From: Adiantum capillus-veneris
Taxonomy: Eukaryota > Streptophyta > Polypodiopsida > Polypodiales > Pteridaceae
Assembly (NCBI GenBank): GCA_014529385.2
Contig: CM043968.1
Location: 131,002,018 to 131,066,017 of the forward strand
DNA: 64,000 nt
Direction of reading: 5' to 3'
Within the stretch, counting starts at the first letter, position 1; every line of letters starts with the position of its first letter. Positions 45,917-56,400 of this stretch are shown here, in pieces. The notes beneath the pieces are model-generated. The model searched no databases. It saw only the letters and a program-made list of their open reading frames with translations, and had not been told where the DNA came from. The position numbers and the translations under genes were made by a program.

Positions 45917-48900
45917 CCCGCTGGTCCCTCAAGTTTCTCCAAAATCTTCCACATGCACGTTGGTGCAGCCAAAGTTGGTCAACCATAGAAGATGGCATGG
46001 GCAGGTATGTGCAATCTAGAAGAAACATGGCAAAGGGCTAGAGCAGCTATAAAGATCATGGGCAGACAGGTAGCAGCAGATATGTATGGCTGATGTGGTT
46101 TAAAGGCCAAAAAAGGCTCCAAAATGGGCTAATTTGAGGAGCAGACAAAGGATGTTCAAGGTGCAATATTTGGAACTAGAAATAGAGAGCTTGAAGTGTT
46201 TAAGGAGTAGGTCCAAACGGCTCATCAAATCGAGCTACGGAGCTCAAGATATTGAAGTTTGAAGGTGTGCATTGCAGATTCTTGCCAGACAGAGGAGTTA
46301 GGGATAGGTGGCCCAAGTGGATGTCAGTGTGTAGGCGCGTAGTGCTGAATTCATGGAGCCTACCCATTTTTTTAAGATCAAAGAGCAGAGCTACCGATTG
46401 CAGGTTATGGCTAGTTGAAGTTTTGTCGAGGGCTATGTTGATGCCCACCTAACTCCATGGGAATTCGTGCCATCTGGCATTTTTTTGGATTTGAATAGAG
46501 TTCAAGAAGGTGCTATAAAATGTATGGAGCTAGCAAGAGTTGAATGTTCTTTAAACAACGGAGCTTGAAGCGGAAAGTTGTAGCAGTTCGAAGGCGGGGT
46601 GCACTTGCTCGGAGTTAGTTGCATATGGATGTTCATGTTTTTGCGGCCTGGATTTGGGGTCTCAGGGAATCTTGAAGTGCGGCAAAGATGGAAGAGTTCC
46701 AAGCTATCATTTGAGCTTGCGGCCGGGTTTTGCGGCTCGATAATCAGATCACCAGGTGACAGTTGGCAGGCAAGGGGGGTTTTATAAAAGTCTAAATGAA
46801 CCTTTTTGAGGGCTTGGTAGGAGCTCACAGGAGTGCGCCACATGGCGGGAAATAAGCCCATATGCGTGGTCGAGGCAGGGGATTGTAGTGTATAAGGGCC
46901 AGGAGGAGTGCCACTTGTAGGCATCACGTGTGTAAGAGGAAATCCCAAGTGGAGCTTGTGGATATGGTAGCCCGCTCAGGGTGCTCTGTTGGTTGTGCGT
47001 GGTGGCATGAGGGGAGCTGCGTGACGATTTTGGTTTGGAATTGGTGACGGCGACTGGTGGTAGCACCCGCTAGGTGGTGGTACAGGCAGATGATGTTGCA
47101 GCTTGGGTAGGACCGGTTCTTGCACACTCATGAGCCAAACATATTTTGAGGAGAAGGACTCCCCCCACTAGCAATATCGCTAGTGCATAGGGAGGGGTCC
47201 CATGGAACGCAATAGAAAGGTGGTGATGGACGGAAATGACATGACATATGGGGTGGCCTCTACACCACACATAGCCTGAACATCCCCAAGCATCATCGCA
47301 AGGTAGGAGTGATCCTATGGGTAGGAAGGGGCACCACCTAGCATAAGGGTGGCTAGGACGCAAACATACATGACCTAGGGTATCAAACATGAAAATGCCC
47401 TCTAGGTGATCAACATGAAATGGTGGTGTAACAAACGTCCACATGTAAAGAAATTCCTAGTCATTAGTCATTAGTGTGTGCATGAGGGAGGTATGTGGAA
47501 AACTCGGAACAGGGCACACTCACTGGCGGGAGAGATTGCACATGATGGAGCACGAGTAGGGTGATATACAAGAGACGAAACATCCCGTAACCATGGGAAA
47601 TCAAAATAGAGAATGGACCCCAAACATTAAGACAACATTACACCCTTTATTGGCAATGAAGATACTTACAAGTCGTGGTCTTGACGACTACAAACCTGGC
47701 TCTTGGCATTAGGGATGCAACATAGAAATATGAGCGCCATATGGTGCTTGGCGAGGTTTGGAGTTAGCGGGAGGGTTTGTTGAGGGGAAATAGCAAGACG
47801 ATGTAGCCACCGGCGACATCAATCACCAACATTAAGAGCAGCCCAAGGTGGCATGGCATTTATGCCTTCAATCCAAGCGTGCTGATGTTGTTTGGTGGGA
47901 GAGTTGCGACTTGTTCATGTGCATAGAGTGGTCGTGCTTAGTAACTCAACATGGTGCGGTGAGTCACGTGGAGAATTGTGATGTTGCCAATGATAAAGTG
48001 CCCAAAACTTGCAACCAAACATGATGCCATTAGCTCTCAAGCATGGGTGCACTACGTGCTTAGAGGTGCTCACAATGTGGAGTGTATGGAGCTAGTGTGT
48101 TCCTCCTTCACTTGTGCCTTGTGTATGTCTTGTGTGTCTCTTTCTGCTAAGCGGAGGCCTCTTTAAATAGTCTTAAGAGGTGGTCCTTAACTATGGTCAT
48201 TGCAAGTATCCCTTGGTCACTGTAGAAGATCTAGATGCCTCTCTAGAGAGAGAGAAGGTAGAGATAGAGAGAGAGGAAAGAGTGGGGTGGGGAGAGTTTT
48301 TTTACAATCCACAACCATGGCTAGGTTATTAGGGAAGAGTGGCAGTTTTAGGGTATTTACACAGGTTTTGTCGATGGTTCGGGTGGTCGGTGTGAGGTTT
48401 CAGTGCTGTGGTAGTCGGTTTTTGTCATGAGAAGCCGAGATGTTATGTGTTACCTCCTTTCGGTGTTGGCCGGGGCGTGCCTTCGGCGCCACTTCTTGTT
48501 TTGGTGTTGGCGACGTGCGAGTTAGCCTCCCTGTTTCCCATGATTTCGATGTCTATTGTTTTCCTTTTTTTTGTTTTTGTTGTGAGTGCGTATATGCGTG
48601 TGTGCATGTATGTGTGTATGCTTGGTGTATATGTGTTGTGGGTATGCATGTAGTGCACGTATGTGTTGTGTTGTGTGTAGTGCCTATCATATATGGTATG
48701 CATGTGTAGTGCCGTGTGTGGGAACGAGAGAAGGAAGGGGGGGTGGGTTTCTTTAATCAATTATGTGCATAACATATATATATATAGCGTGTTTACTGCA
48801 CAGGGAAAACGAAGCGGCGAGAGGAGAAAACACTGGGGAAGGGGAAGGGGAGAGAGTGCGTGTGTGTGTGTTGAGTGTGTGTGTGCGTGTGTGTGAGTGA

Positions 48901-49484
48901 TGGCCTTCGGTCCTGCAAACTGCGCCTACGGCCTGGTCGGAGCACAGAGAGCGAGAGAGCAAGACTGCGGAGGTGTCAGGTGCTGAGGGAGGGAGTGGGT
49001 GTGTGTGGGTTGTGGAAGATAGAGAGAGAGGTCATCGCATGCGCCTACGAGCTGGTTCGAGAAGCACAAGGGGGGGGGGAAGATAGGGCTGCTTTCGGCC
49101 GTCTCTGAGTGAGGAAGGGGGGGGGATTAAATGGGGTCAATGGTGGGGTATGAGGGGAAGCGAAGAGTTCATTATGTTGTTCACACAGCTAGAGACAATC
49201 GAGGGAGAGGAAGAAAAGAGATTGAAAGAAGGGGGGGTGGAGGTAGTGAGAGAGGGGAGAGATGGGGGAGGTCGGGCTCGGCCCACCGGTGGAAAGAAAA
49301 CAAGTGGGGGAAGAGAGAAGCATGTGCGAGGCAAGGAAGGGGGGGGGGGGGGGGGAATAAGAGAGAGAGTACGGATCATAATGAAAGAGGGAGATTTTGA
49401 AGAAAAAAACGGCATCCACCATTTGTTTCCTAGATCCTCAGTTCTCTGGCAAGGCTAGAGAGCAGAACGGATAATCCGGCATCA
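45917..49484. other. unassigned DNA, partly the left LTR of element C
   Basis: No gene supported; short ORFs lack protein-like composition. Minus-strand TGATGCCGG at 49484 directly follows the element C purine tract, so the right part should be C's 3' LTR, possibly reaching a minus-strand TATA-like TTTATAAAA near 46785. The left LTR limit cannot be fixed because the other LTR lies outside the window. It includes GA-rich and TG-rich stretches (48240-49000) and G runs at 49070-49079 and 49339-49355. Confidence 0.4.
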
Positions 49485-49500
49485 TTAGCCGTTCCCCTTA
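49485..49500 (-). other. polypurine tract of element C
   Basis: Minus-strand TAAGGGGAACGGCTAA abutting TGATGCC. The GGCTAA|TGAT junction is shared with element B (60726-60736). Confidence 0.65.
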
Positions 49501-49512
49501 GGTTAGGGGCAT

Positions 49513-51140
49513 TCATGCCTCTAGCTCATCTGTTTGATCATTGTTGTTGGAGGTGGCGGTTGATGGTGTATCCTCATCTGGAATGTCGATAGGTGGAGCC
49601 TGGTCAAATCGAAGAAAATAAGGTTTGAGCCGCCAACCATTTACCTTGGTTTTATGAAGTTTTCCATAAGCTGGTAGCTTCCATTGGCATACTTTTTCCT
49701 AATGATGATAGGGCCTTCCCATCGGAGTAGGAGTTTCTTATCTTTCGGTGTGATGAAGCAATGGTCGTAGCGGAGCACCAACATTACTTTGTTTAATTCT
49801 TTTTGCCAAAGATGTTGGTTAAAGCTAAGCCTTCTGTGCTCTGCTTGTGCCGCATAATAATTTATTGCTTCTTATCTGTCCAGCTGTAGTCTTTCCATGT
49901 TGATGATGTGATTTCTCAAATGCATGTTAGGTCATTGAAGTTGGCTTGCCATTACTCTGAGACTTTGTAGTTGCACTTCAATGGGTAAGATTTCTTTCTT
50001 ACCAAATATAAGATGATACAGTGTGAATCCCAAGGATGTACGGAATGAGGTTCTGTAGGCCCACAAAGCTGGTAGTAGGTACTTATCCCAGTCTCCAGGA
50101 TGATTGTTTACCTGCTTGGTAATAATTTTAGAAACCATTTCATTCACTTTTTCAACTAGGCCATTACATTGAGGGTAATATGGTGAAGAGGGCCTCCTTT
50201 TAATGCCAAGTTTCTGCATTAGTTCTCCTACCAAGTCTAATTTGAAACCATGCCCTCTATCAGAGATGATCTCTAATGGTGTGCCAAACCTACAACATAT
50301 GTGCTCGTAAATAAACTTAGCTACCTCTACCGCAGTGATTCTAGTAGTGGCTGTAGCTTCGCCCATCTAGTCATATAGTCGACCCCCATGATGATGTAAA
50401 ATTTTCCTCAGTTGGCCCTCGGTAATGGTCCTATGGCATCGATACCCCACTTTTCAAACGGTCCATATGAAAGAATAGGTGTCTGTGGTTCAGGCATAAG
50501 TGACCTAGTGCCGGCCTTTTGACACAACTTATACATATTGCACCAATGGTGTACATCACGGTTGAGGCTAGGCCATATGAAGCCAGCCTGCCAAATTTTC
50601 CTACTTGTTATATATAGGGAAAAGTGACCACCACAAACCCTGTCATGACAGCTAGCAATTACTCCCGTGACTTCATGAGAGAGAGGGACCTTCTTGAGAA
50701 TTTTGGTCCTTATCCTTACAATACAAACCGTCATTGATGATCCGATACCTTGTGGCCTACCGTGTCAACCATTTCTTTTGTCCCTTTGTTAAATCCGATG
50801 GGCATTCCCCTGTTTCCAAAAACTGCATGATATCAGGTAAGGCATCACTACCTTGAAATAAAGGGAGCTTTAGCTTTATAGCCCCAACCACCACTTCCGA
50901 CAGTCTTTCACTTGCTAGGGCATCTGCTTCATGGTTTTGAGTCCTTGGAATATGGTGTATTTGAACTTCTTCAAACTTACCCAACAAGGTTTTTACACCA
51001 CTTAAGTGAGTCTTCAAGCTAGGATTCTTGCATGTCCATACTCCATTTACTTGCCTTACCAGAAGTAGAGCATCCCCAAATACATTAAGGCGTTGTACCC
51101 CTTGCGAGACGCACCATTGTAGACCCTTCGTTAGTGCTGT
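49513..51140 (-). pseudogene. element C: second RNase H (part) and integrase, decayed
   Basis: Read on minus from 51140: the rest of an archaeal-type RNase H (FGDALLLVRQ, RTQNHEADALA), a stop near 50757, then the integrase zinc-binding region (CGGHF...HWCNMYKLCQ), core motifs GIDAIGPLP and IISDRGHGFK, and GLVEKVNEMV (catalytic Glu), ending in a YGKLHKTKVNGWRLKPYF tail and TGA at 49513-49515. The frame shifts near 50705 and again near 50360, with a TGA after PLPRAN, so it is dead. The closest relative in the window is element B, which interrupts it at 51141. Confidence 0.88.
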
Positions 51141-52850
51141 TGATAGCCATTTTTTCGGCTCTTTGTAATTACAACAGTGAGTTACCTCACCCTACCAAAA
51201 TCACCCAAACACAGTGGCTATCCCTACCATTTCACTGTACATAGGCGTGCGTGAGTCACGGGACTTTTCCCATATCTTCTTAAAAAACCCTCAATTAGCT
51301 AGTCATTGGGCTAGTTGAGCCCAAAAAAAAATAAAAAAAATAAAAAAATATAAGTATATTATGGCCCATGCGTATGTAAATATTTCTTTATATATAGGGC
51401 CTAAATAAAATATTTTTTCATAATTATTTTGCTATTTATTTAAATATTTCTACCTAAGTGTGTGTTATTTATGCTCTGTACATTGCCTCACCATTACCAC
51501 AATTTTTTCTTACCATTTTTCATACTCTTTATTCCATATAGAAATATTTTCATGTAAGCTTCTCTTATATTTGGTGTAACTCCACCCCAACAAAAATCCA
51601 AAAAAACTAGTTTTATTTATGTGTATATTTTTTCACTATTTTGATTTTTCCCTTTCTACATCTATTTTGTCTTTTTCTAAAAAATTAGAACACCAAAAAT
51701 ATTTATCTTTTTATGGTAGCCTCATAATGAGAGAGATTTCTTTTGACCCCTTTATATTTTTTCCACTTATATTATTTATATTTGACATGTACATATTTTT
51801 TAGACCCCTCAATATTTGATTTTCTTAGTTGTACTATTCACTTATATCCTAATCTCAACAATATCTTCAATTATAGACCTACCAAATAAGGTCAAGGGTA
51901 GGTGGCATGCATACATGCACTATGGAGGGCTCACTCTTGGAGCTATTCAAAAGAATCATCCAAAGAAGGACCCCACAAGGACCTTGCAGTGGAAAAAAAC
52001 GGTCGGTTTTGCTGAATTTTTAAAGTTCACTGCTCTCCAAATTTGAAAAGGGGATACAAACAAAAGTTGTAGCTCGTGGGCTGAACTTTTGCCTCAACTT
52101 TTTTCATATTTTTTTGAGCTATGAGCTGTGAGCTATGATTTTTTTAGTGGACCCCAATTTTCCCATGCTATGCAGCCACACTATCTCTTCCACTTTATCA
52201 TTTTCCTCTTTCACACACACTTCTCCACTCATCATCCCCATCTCTCTCACCACTCCTCTCTGCACCCTAATCACCTTCTCCTCAACCTTGAAGAATAAGA
52301 GAAACCATGGTGAACTCATACCTCCCACACACAATTCCATTCCAAAATTGACCACCTAGTCTCATTTTTCCTCCTCCAATTTACCCATATCTATCAAAAA
52401 AACCACAAAATTCAGCCTCTTCTCTTAAAAGACAGCATCATGGTGGTTGATTACTCAGCTTCAATTACCTTGTCTCTCAAGGAAGGTCAAGAGTGGAGAA
52501 AAAATGTACCGTCAAAGCTAGTGGACCGTCAACAAGCATCAAAATTGGCCCTACTCAAGACACTTGGAGCATCAACCTTGTAAGAAATCCACCTTTTCTT
52601 ACCTCTTAAGAGTTTTTCTTCCTTATTTTTATCCTACATGGATACTCCCATTGTAAATATCCAATTCCATTTGTAAATTAATACTAATTCTACTAACACT
52701 AACCCACTATGAAAAGTCCTATCACCTCCATTTCTCTCCTCTCTCTTTCCCTACCAACTTCTTGATAATTCCAAGAAAAAGAAATTAGATAAATTTCTGA
52801 AAATCTAACCCAACCATGGTTAGAGGAGTAACCCTAGCCTTCAAAATTGC

Positions 52851-52858
52851 TATAAAAG
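52851..52858 (+). promoter_or_regulatory. TATA box of element B 5' LTR
   Basis: TATAAAAG about 1.7 kb into the LTR, leaving about 900 bp for R/U5. Also at 62443-62450 in the 3' LTR. Confidence 0.65.
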
Positions 52859-53515
52859 GAGGGTGTAGCTAGCACAAAAGGGGGAGCCATAAGCAAGAGC
52901 ACTATGCTATAGCTTGAGAAGCCAAGCTCAACCTCTCTAGAAGGAGCTCTTGAGTGGAAGCTCATTGTCTTATGCATGTGCATGTGTTGTAATAGGGGAT
53001 TAGCAAGGGAACTCTATGCCATTGTAAGAGAGAGAGTGATCATTCAATTGAGAGTAGGAAATCTATCATTTCTCCTACTAGTGTAAGCCCAACATTTGCT
53101 GAATCAAGGAGGGTGGATTTGGACTAAGCTTGGATACTTTGTCTCCCTTCCAACGTGAAGTAATGGACAACAATGATGCGTAAGTGTCTTGGTGTTTTTT
53201 GTTAAGTTCTTGATAGCTTGTCTCTGGTGTTGTGATCAATCTAGCCATAAATCCCACATACTATAAGAGGGCGGCAGGGTGGAGAGGACTCCCCTGGCCT
53301 TAAGACAGTGATTGGGGTGGCTTTTCTTGTGATGTGTTGTGGTGAAATTTACGCAAGCTATGTTGAACAAATACTAATCTCACTTTGATTTGTCATGACA
53401 GATTTGTAAGAAGGTATTAATGCAACAAGCACCCCCTCCCCCTTTCTCTCTCTTTCTTAAATATATAGTTGTGTTTGCTTGATCATTGCCGATACGTTTC
53501 AAAGCAGCCCGAGCA

Positions 53516-53518
<3 letters not shown>

Positions 53519-53587
<69 letters not shown>
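53519..53587. repeat. (CT)n microsatellite in LTR B
   Basis: Same position as 63110-63169 in the other LTR; the runs differ in length. Confidence 0.95.
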
Positions 53588-53589
<2 letters not shown>

Positions 53590-53762
53590 GCGTCCTAGTT
53601 CTCATCCAAAACTAGGTGGTGCCCCAAATTTGTGTAGGGTTAGGTTGCGGGTTTGTGTGTGTGTTTGTTGTTTTTTTCCAACCCCAGCCCAATTGAGCAG
53701 CATGGGAGCCTAGAAGAGTGCTTGGAGGCCACTCTCCTTGTTGCCCGCCCCACACCGCCTCA

Positions 53763-54364
53763 AATTGGTGCCCCCACTGAGGACGGCTTGTGTATTTTTG
53801 TGTAGAATCAACCTTTAGCATAGTCAAGTAGTTTGCATGAATCACGAAGATTTGTATGATCTCTTCATTCCCATTTCAAGGCAAAAGGTACACATAATTG
53901 TTAGTACTAAGTTGCAAATTTCAACGTGTCATTCGTAGAATTTTAGGTCCTCTTAGGTTGGCCGAGATAAACACTTCAGTAAGTCCTTTTATTTTGCCTC
54001 TCATTAGGTACGACCTTAGTTTGGACGTCTATATTTTTGTTTTGTTTTAAGCATTAGGACATGCATAGGCCATGGATAATGGCCCAGGAATAGAGATTTT
54101 TCCCTTTCATTTTACTCCACACATTAGAATAAACGTTGCAATTAGTAGAAAGATCCATTTTCAACAACGAATGGTGTTCATGTTTGGTGCCCAAAGAGCA
54201 GGAGAAATTCTTGCATCACCAAACCCTGTCATTCTACCTCTCATCAACTACCACACTTCTTTTGATGTACATGTGTTCATTTTATTTTAAAATGAAGTGC
54301 AGCCCGACAAAATAGTGTGTATGTTTGTTTTTTCTTTGTCCAAGTTGTTACAAGAAACAAAAAA
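53763..54364 (+). other. leader and putative primer-binding site of element B
   Basis: TTGGTGCCCCCACTGAGGAC begins at about 53766, the position of a primer-binding site. I could not match it confidently to one tRNA. About 600 bp follow without a supported gene. Confidence 0.5.
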
Positions 54365-55376
54365 ATGATCATTTGTTCTAACTGGGAATGTGTGTGCAGT
54401 GAAAGTTCAATCCTTAGAGATCTAGCTCTATTACCAATTGAGTTGCAGGAGCAAGTAGTAAGGCGTCTCCCTCATAACAAGAGGGTGGTGAAGTTAAGAC
54501 GGAAGGTCCTACGCGTGGATTCCATTTTCCTCTTGTTGTTGGGCACTAAGGAAGATCGCGCATTCATCCAACTAGTATGTGCCCTAAGATTGGTAAATAG
54601 AGTGAAATTTGGCGTTTGGCGAGTGCATTTCACCATTGAGGAAGACTCTTCAGGAAACTTGCGGCCAGAGTTCATGCTTCATAGACTCACATTTGGTGAG
54701 TTTTTCCCTCATTTGCGTCTTATTAATAGTCTTCCTTTCTCTTTCAACAAAGGAGATAGGGAGCTATTCAGAGCTTGTCTTAATAAAGAGAGCATAGAGA
54801 AGATTGCAAATTTGTATAAATTCTCATCCTTCTCTACTTTCTATGACACTTTGTTCATAGAGACATTGTAAATCTCTTTATGCTTTTGAATGATTTAACC
54901 ATAATCCTAAGGAGTTTTTGTCCAGGAATTTTGTAGCACAAGTGGAGTCTTTAAATCTTGCAAACTTGATTGGACTTGATGAGGATGTTCTTTATGAAAT
55001 TGTGAGAAGGTTGCCTCACTCCGACTGTGTGGAACTCGAAGGAAAGGAGCTCCTAGTCAATTGCTACTTTCTCACGGCCTTCGACGAGCATGAAGATCTA
55101 GTTTTTATACAAACCGCTTGTGCATTGGGAATTGTAGAGCAAGTGCAATTTATCACTTGGGACGTGGTTGCTCTTTTGGATCCAGAAAATGAAGTTCTAG
55201 AGATTTCTATTTATCGCCTTAGATTTGAAGAATTTCAACCCTTCTTAGAGCTCATCAATAGTGTGCCCTTTTGTTTTGATCAAACAAATCGAGACCTTAT
55301 TGAAGCTTGGATAGCTGAAGAAGAAAACCTAGAGTGGTATTTTCTTACTTCTTCATTTGCAGGCGAGTGGTTCTAA
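54365..55376 (+). CDS. ORF1 of element B: two tandem F-box-like repeats joined by an intron
   Basis: First half from ATG 54365 to the donor at 54867; second half 54926-55376. The halves are diverged copies of one domain: LPIELQEQVVRRLPH / LDEDVLYEIVRRLPH, then K-LRVDSIFL / K-LLVNCYFL, RAFIQLVCAL / LVFIQTACAL, RLTFGEFFPHLRLINSLPF / RLRFEEFQPFLELINSVPF. The LPxELxxxVxRRLP segment resembles the opening helices of an F-box. The second half has no Met of its own, and an intron (54868-54925, GTAAAT..TTTTTGTCCAG) joins the halves in phase, so I read one protein of about 318 residues. Ogre/Tat elements are known to have an extra ORF before gag of unknown function. The F-box reading is tentative. Confidence 0.6.
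54868..54925 (+). other. 58-nt intron inside ORF1 of element B
   Basis: Donor ACATT|GTAAAT, branch-like GATTTAACC, acceptor TTTTTGTCCAG|GAAT, phase 2. Removal takes out the TAA at 54869-54871 and links frame 2 to frame 3. Confidence 0.6.
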
Positions 55377-55425
55377 ATCTCTATTGTATCCCTTATTGTA
55401 ACTCGTGTTGTAATCTTTCATAATA

Positions 55426-56388
55426 ATGGAGAGCCAACGCCAAATGTCTGAATATCCTCTTTTCTTTGGAGAGCCTGGAGAGGATGCAGAATTATTTTTA
55501 GCAAATTTCAAGATGTCTTGCCGTATCAAGAGGATAGTAACCGATCAAGAACGTGTAGAAATGTTTGAGGTTGTCCTTAGGAAAGATGCTAGCACTTGGT
55601 TTGACTCTTTGCCTGAGGAAGTTAAGGGGAATTACACAGAAGTTTTGAATCGTTTTAAGAAATACTTCTTTGATCCCCAAAACACTCAAAAATTATGGCA
55701 AGACATTGTTTCTCATAAGCAAAAAGACTTAGATGACTACTACTTGTACAAGCAAGAGTTTCTACGTCTTTGGGCTCTATGGATACGAAATGTTGCTAAC
55801 CCTGGTGATGGTGCAGAATTTTTAAAGAAGGAGAGGTTCATAGCCGGACTCTTTCCTGACCTTAAGGTAAAAGTTGAGGCGGGTGCACCTGCTACTTTTG
55901 ATGCAGCGGAAACTAGGGCTGCTGAGAAGTATAGGAAACTCAAGTGCTTAAGGGGAGAGGTTCCAATAGAAGTTCTTAGACCCAAAGGTAAGTCACAAGC
56001 ATCAACATCTAGGGAGCTTCCTGAGGTAACGACTGAAGTGATTGAGAAGTTAAATGAATCTTTAAGCAGCCTGTCAATTCACCTTGCACAAGCTGTAGGT
56101 CCAAAGGGACAAGCAAAGAAGTCAGAAGAGAGAGAGCCACGAACTAGGAGAGTCTTGCAATGTTGGAATTGCGGAGAGTCTGGACATGGGATGTATAATT
56201 GTCCTTGGCCCCGTGGAGAGCCAGGGAGACCTAACTTGAATTACCCAGTGATGAATGCAGGAGAAGGATTTGGTCAACAACCAAGGCTTCTACAAAGGCC
56301 AAATGGACCAAGACCACCTCCACAAGGGGTAGAAAGAGTTCCACCTTTGCCAAATCCAAATGTGCATGTGGTAGAGGTGACAAATTGA
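55426..56388 (+). CDS. gag of element B
   Basis: An intact 320-residue ORF from ATG 55426. The gag domain covers about residues 1-180 (FFGEPGEDAELFLANFKMSC at the start, then DASTWFDSLP and RFKKYFFDPQ), followed by a short coiled region and one zinc knuckle CX2CX4HX4C at 56161-56202 and a Pro-rich tail. Ends with TGA at 56386-56388; pol continues in the same frame 12 bases later, so pol may be made by stop readthrough. Confidence 0.9.
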   Translation: MESQRQMSEYPLFFGEPGEDAELFLANFKMSCRIKRIVTDQERVEMFEVVLRKDASTWFDSLPEEVKGNYTEVLNRFKKYFFDPQNTQKLWQDIVSHKQKDLDDYYLYKQEFLRLWALWIRNVANPGDGAEFLKKERFIAGLFPDLKVKVEAGAPATFDAAETRAAEKYRKLKCLRGEVPIEVLRPKGKSQASTSRELPEVTTEVIEKLNESLSSLSIHLAQAVGPKGQAKKSEEREPRTRRVLQCWNCGESGHGMYNCPWPRGEPGRPNLNYPVMNAGEGFGQQPRLLQRPNGPRPPPQGVERVPPLPNPNVHVVEVTN

Positions 56389-56400
56389 AATGAGGTTGAC

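Larger units (their letters stand above)
51141..53762 (+). repeat. 5' LTR of element B
   Basis: 2622 bp. It holds a TATA box (52851-52858) and a (CT)n run (53519-53587). Ends ...CCGCCTCA, followed by AATTGGTGCCCCC. Confidence 0.95.

Noticed and set aside
46200-49458. Several 60-150 residue ORFs on both strands
   Set aside because: Pro/Ser/Gly-biased or arising from G and GA runs; likely LTR DNA of element C, and no domain recognised.
52119-52359. ORFs duplicated at 61711-61951
   Set aside because: They lie inside the LTRs of element B on opposite strands and overlap each other; no support beyond being open.
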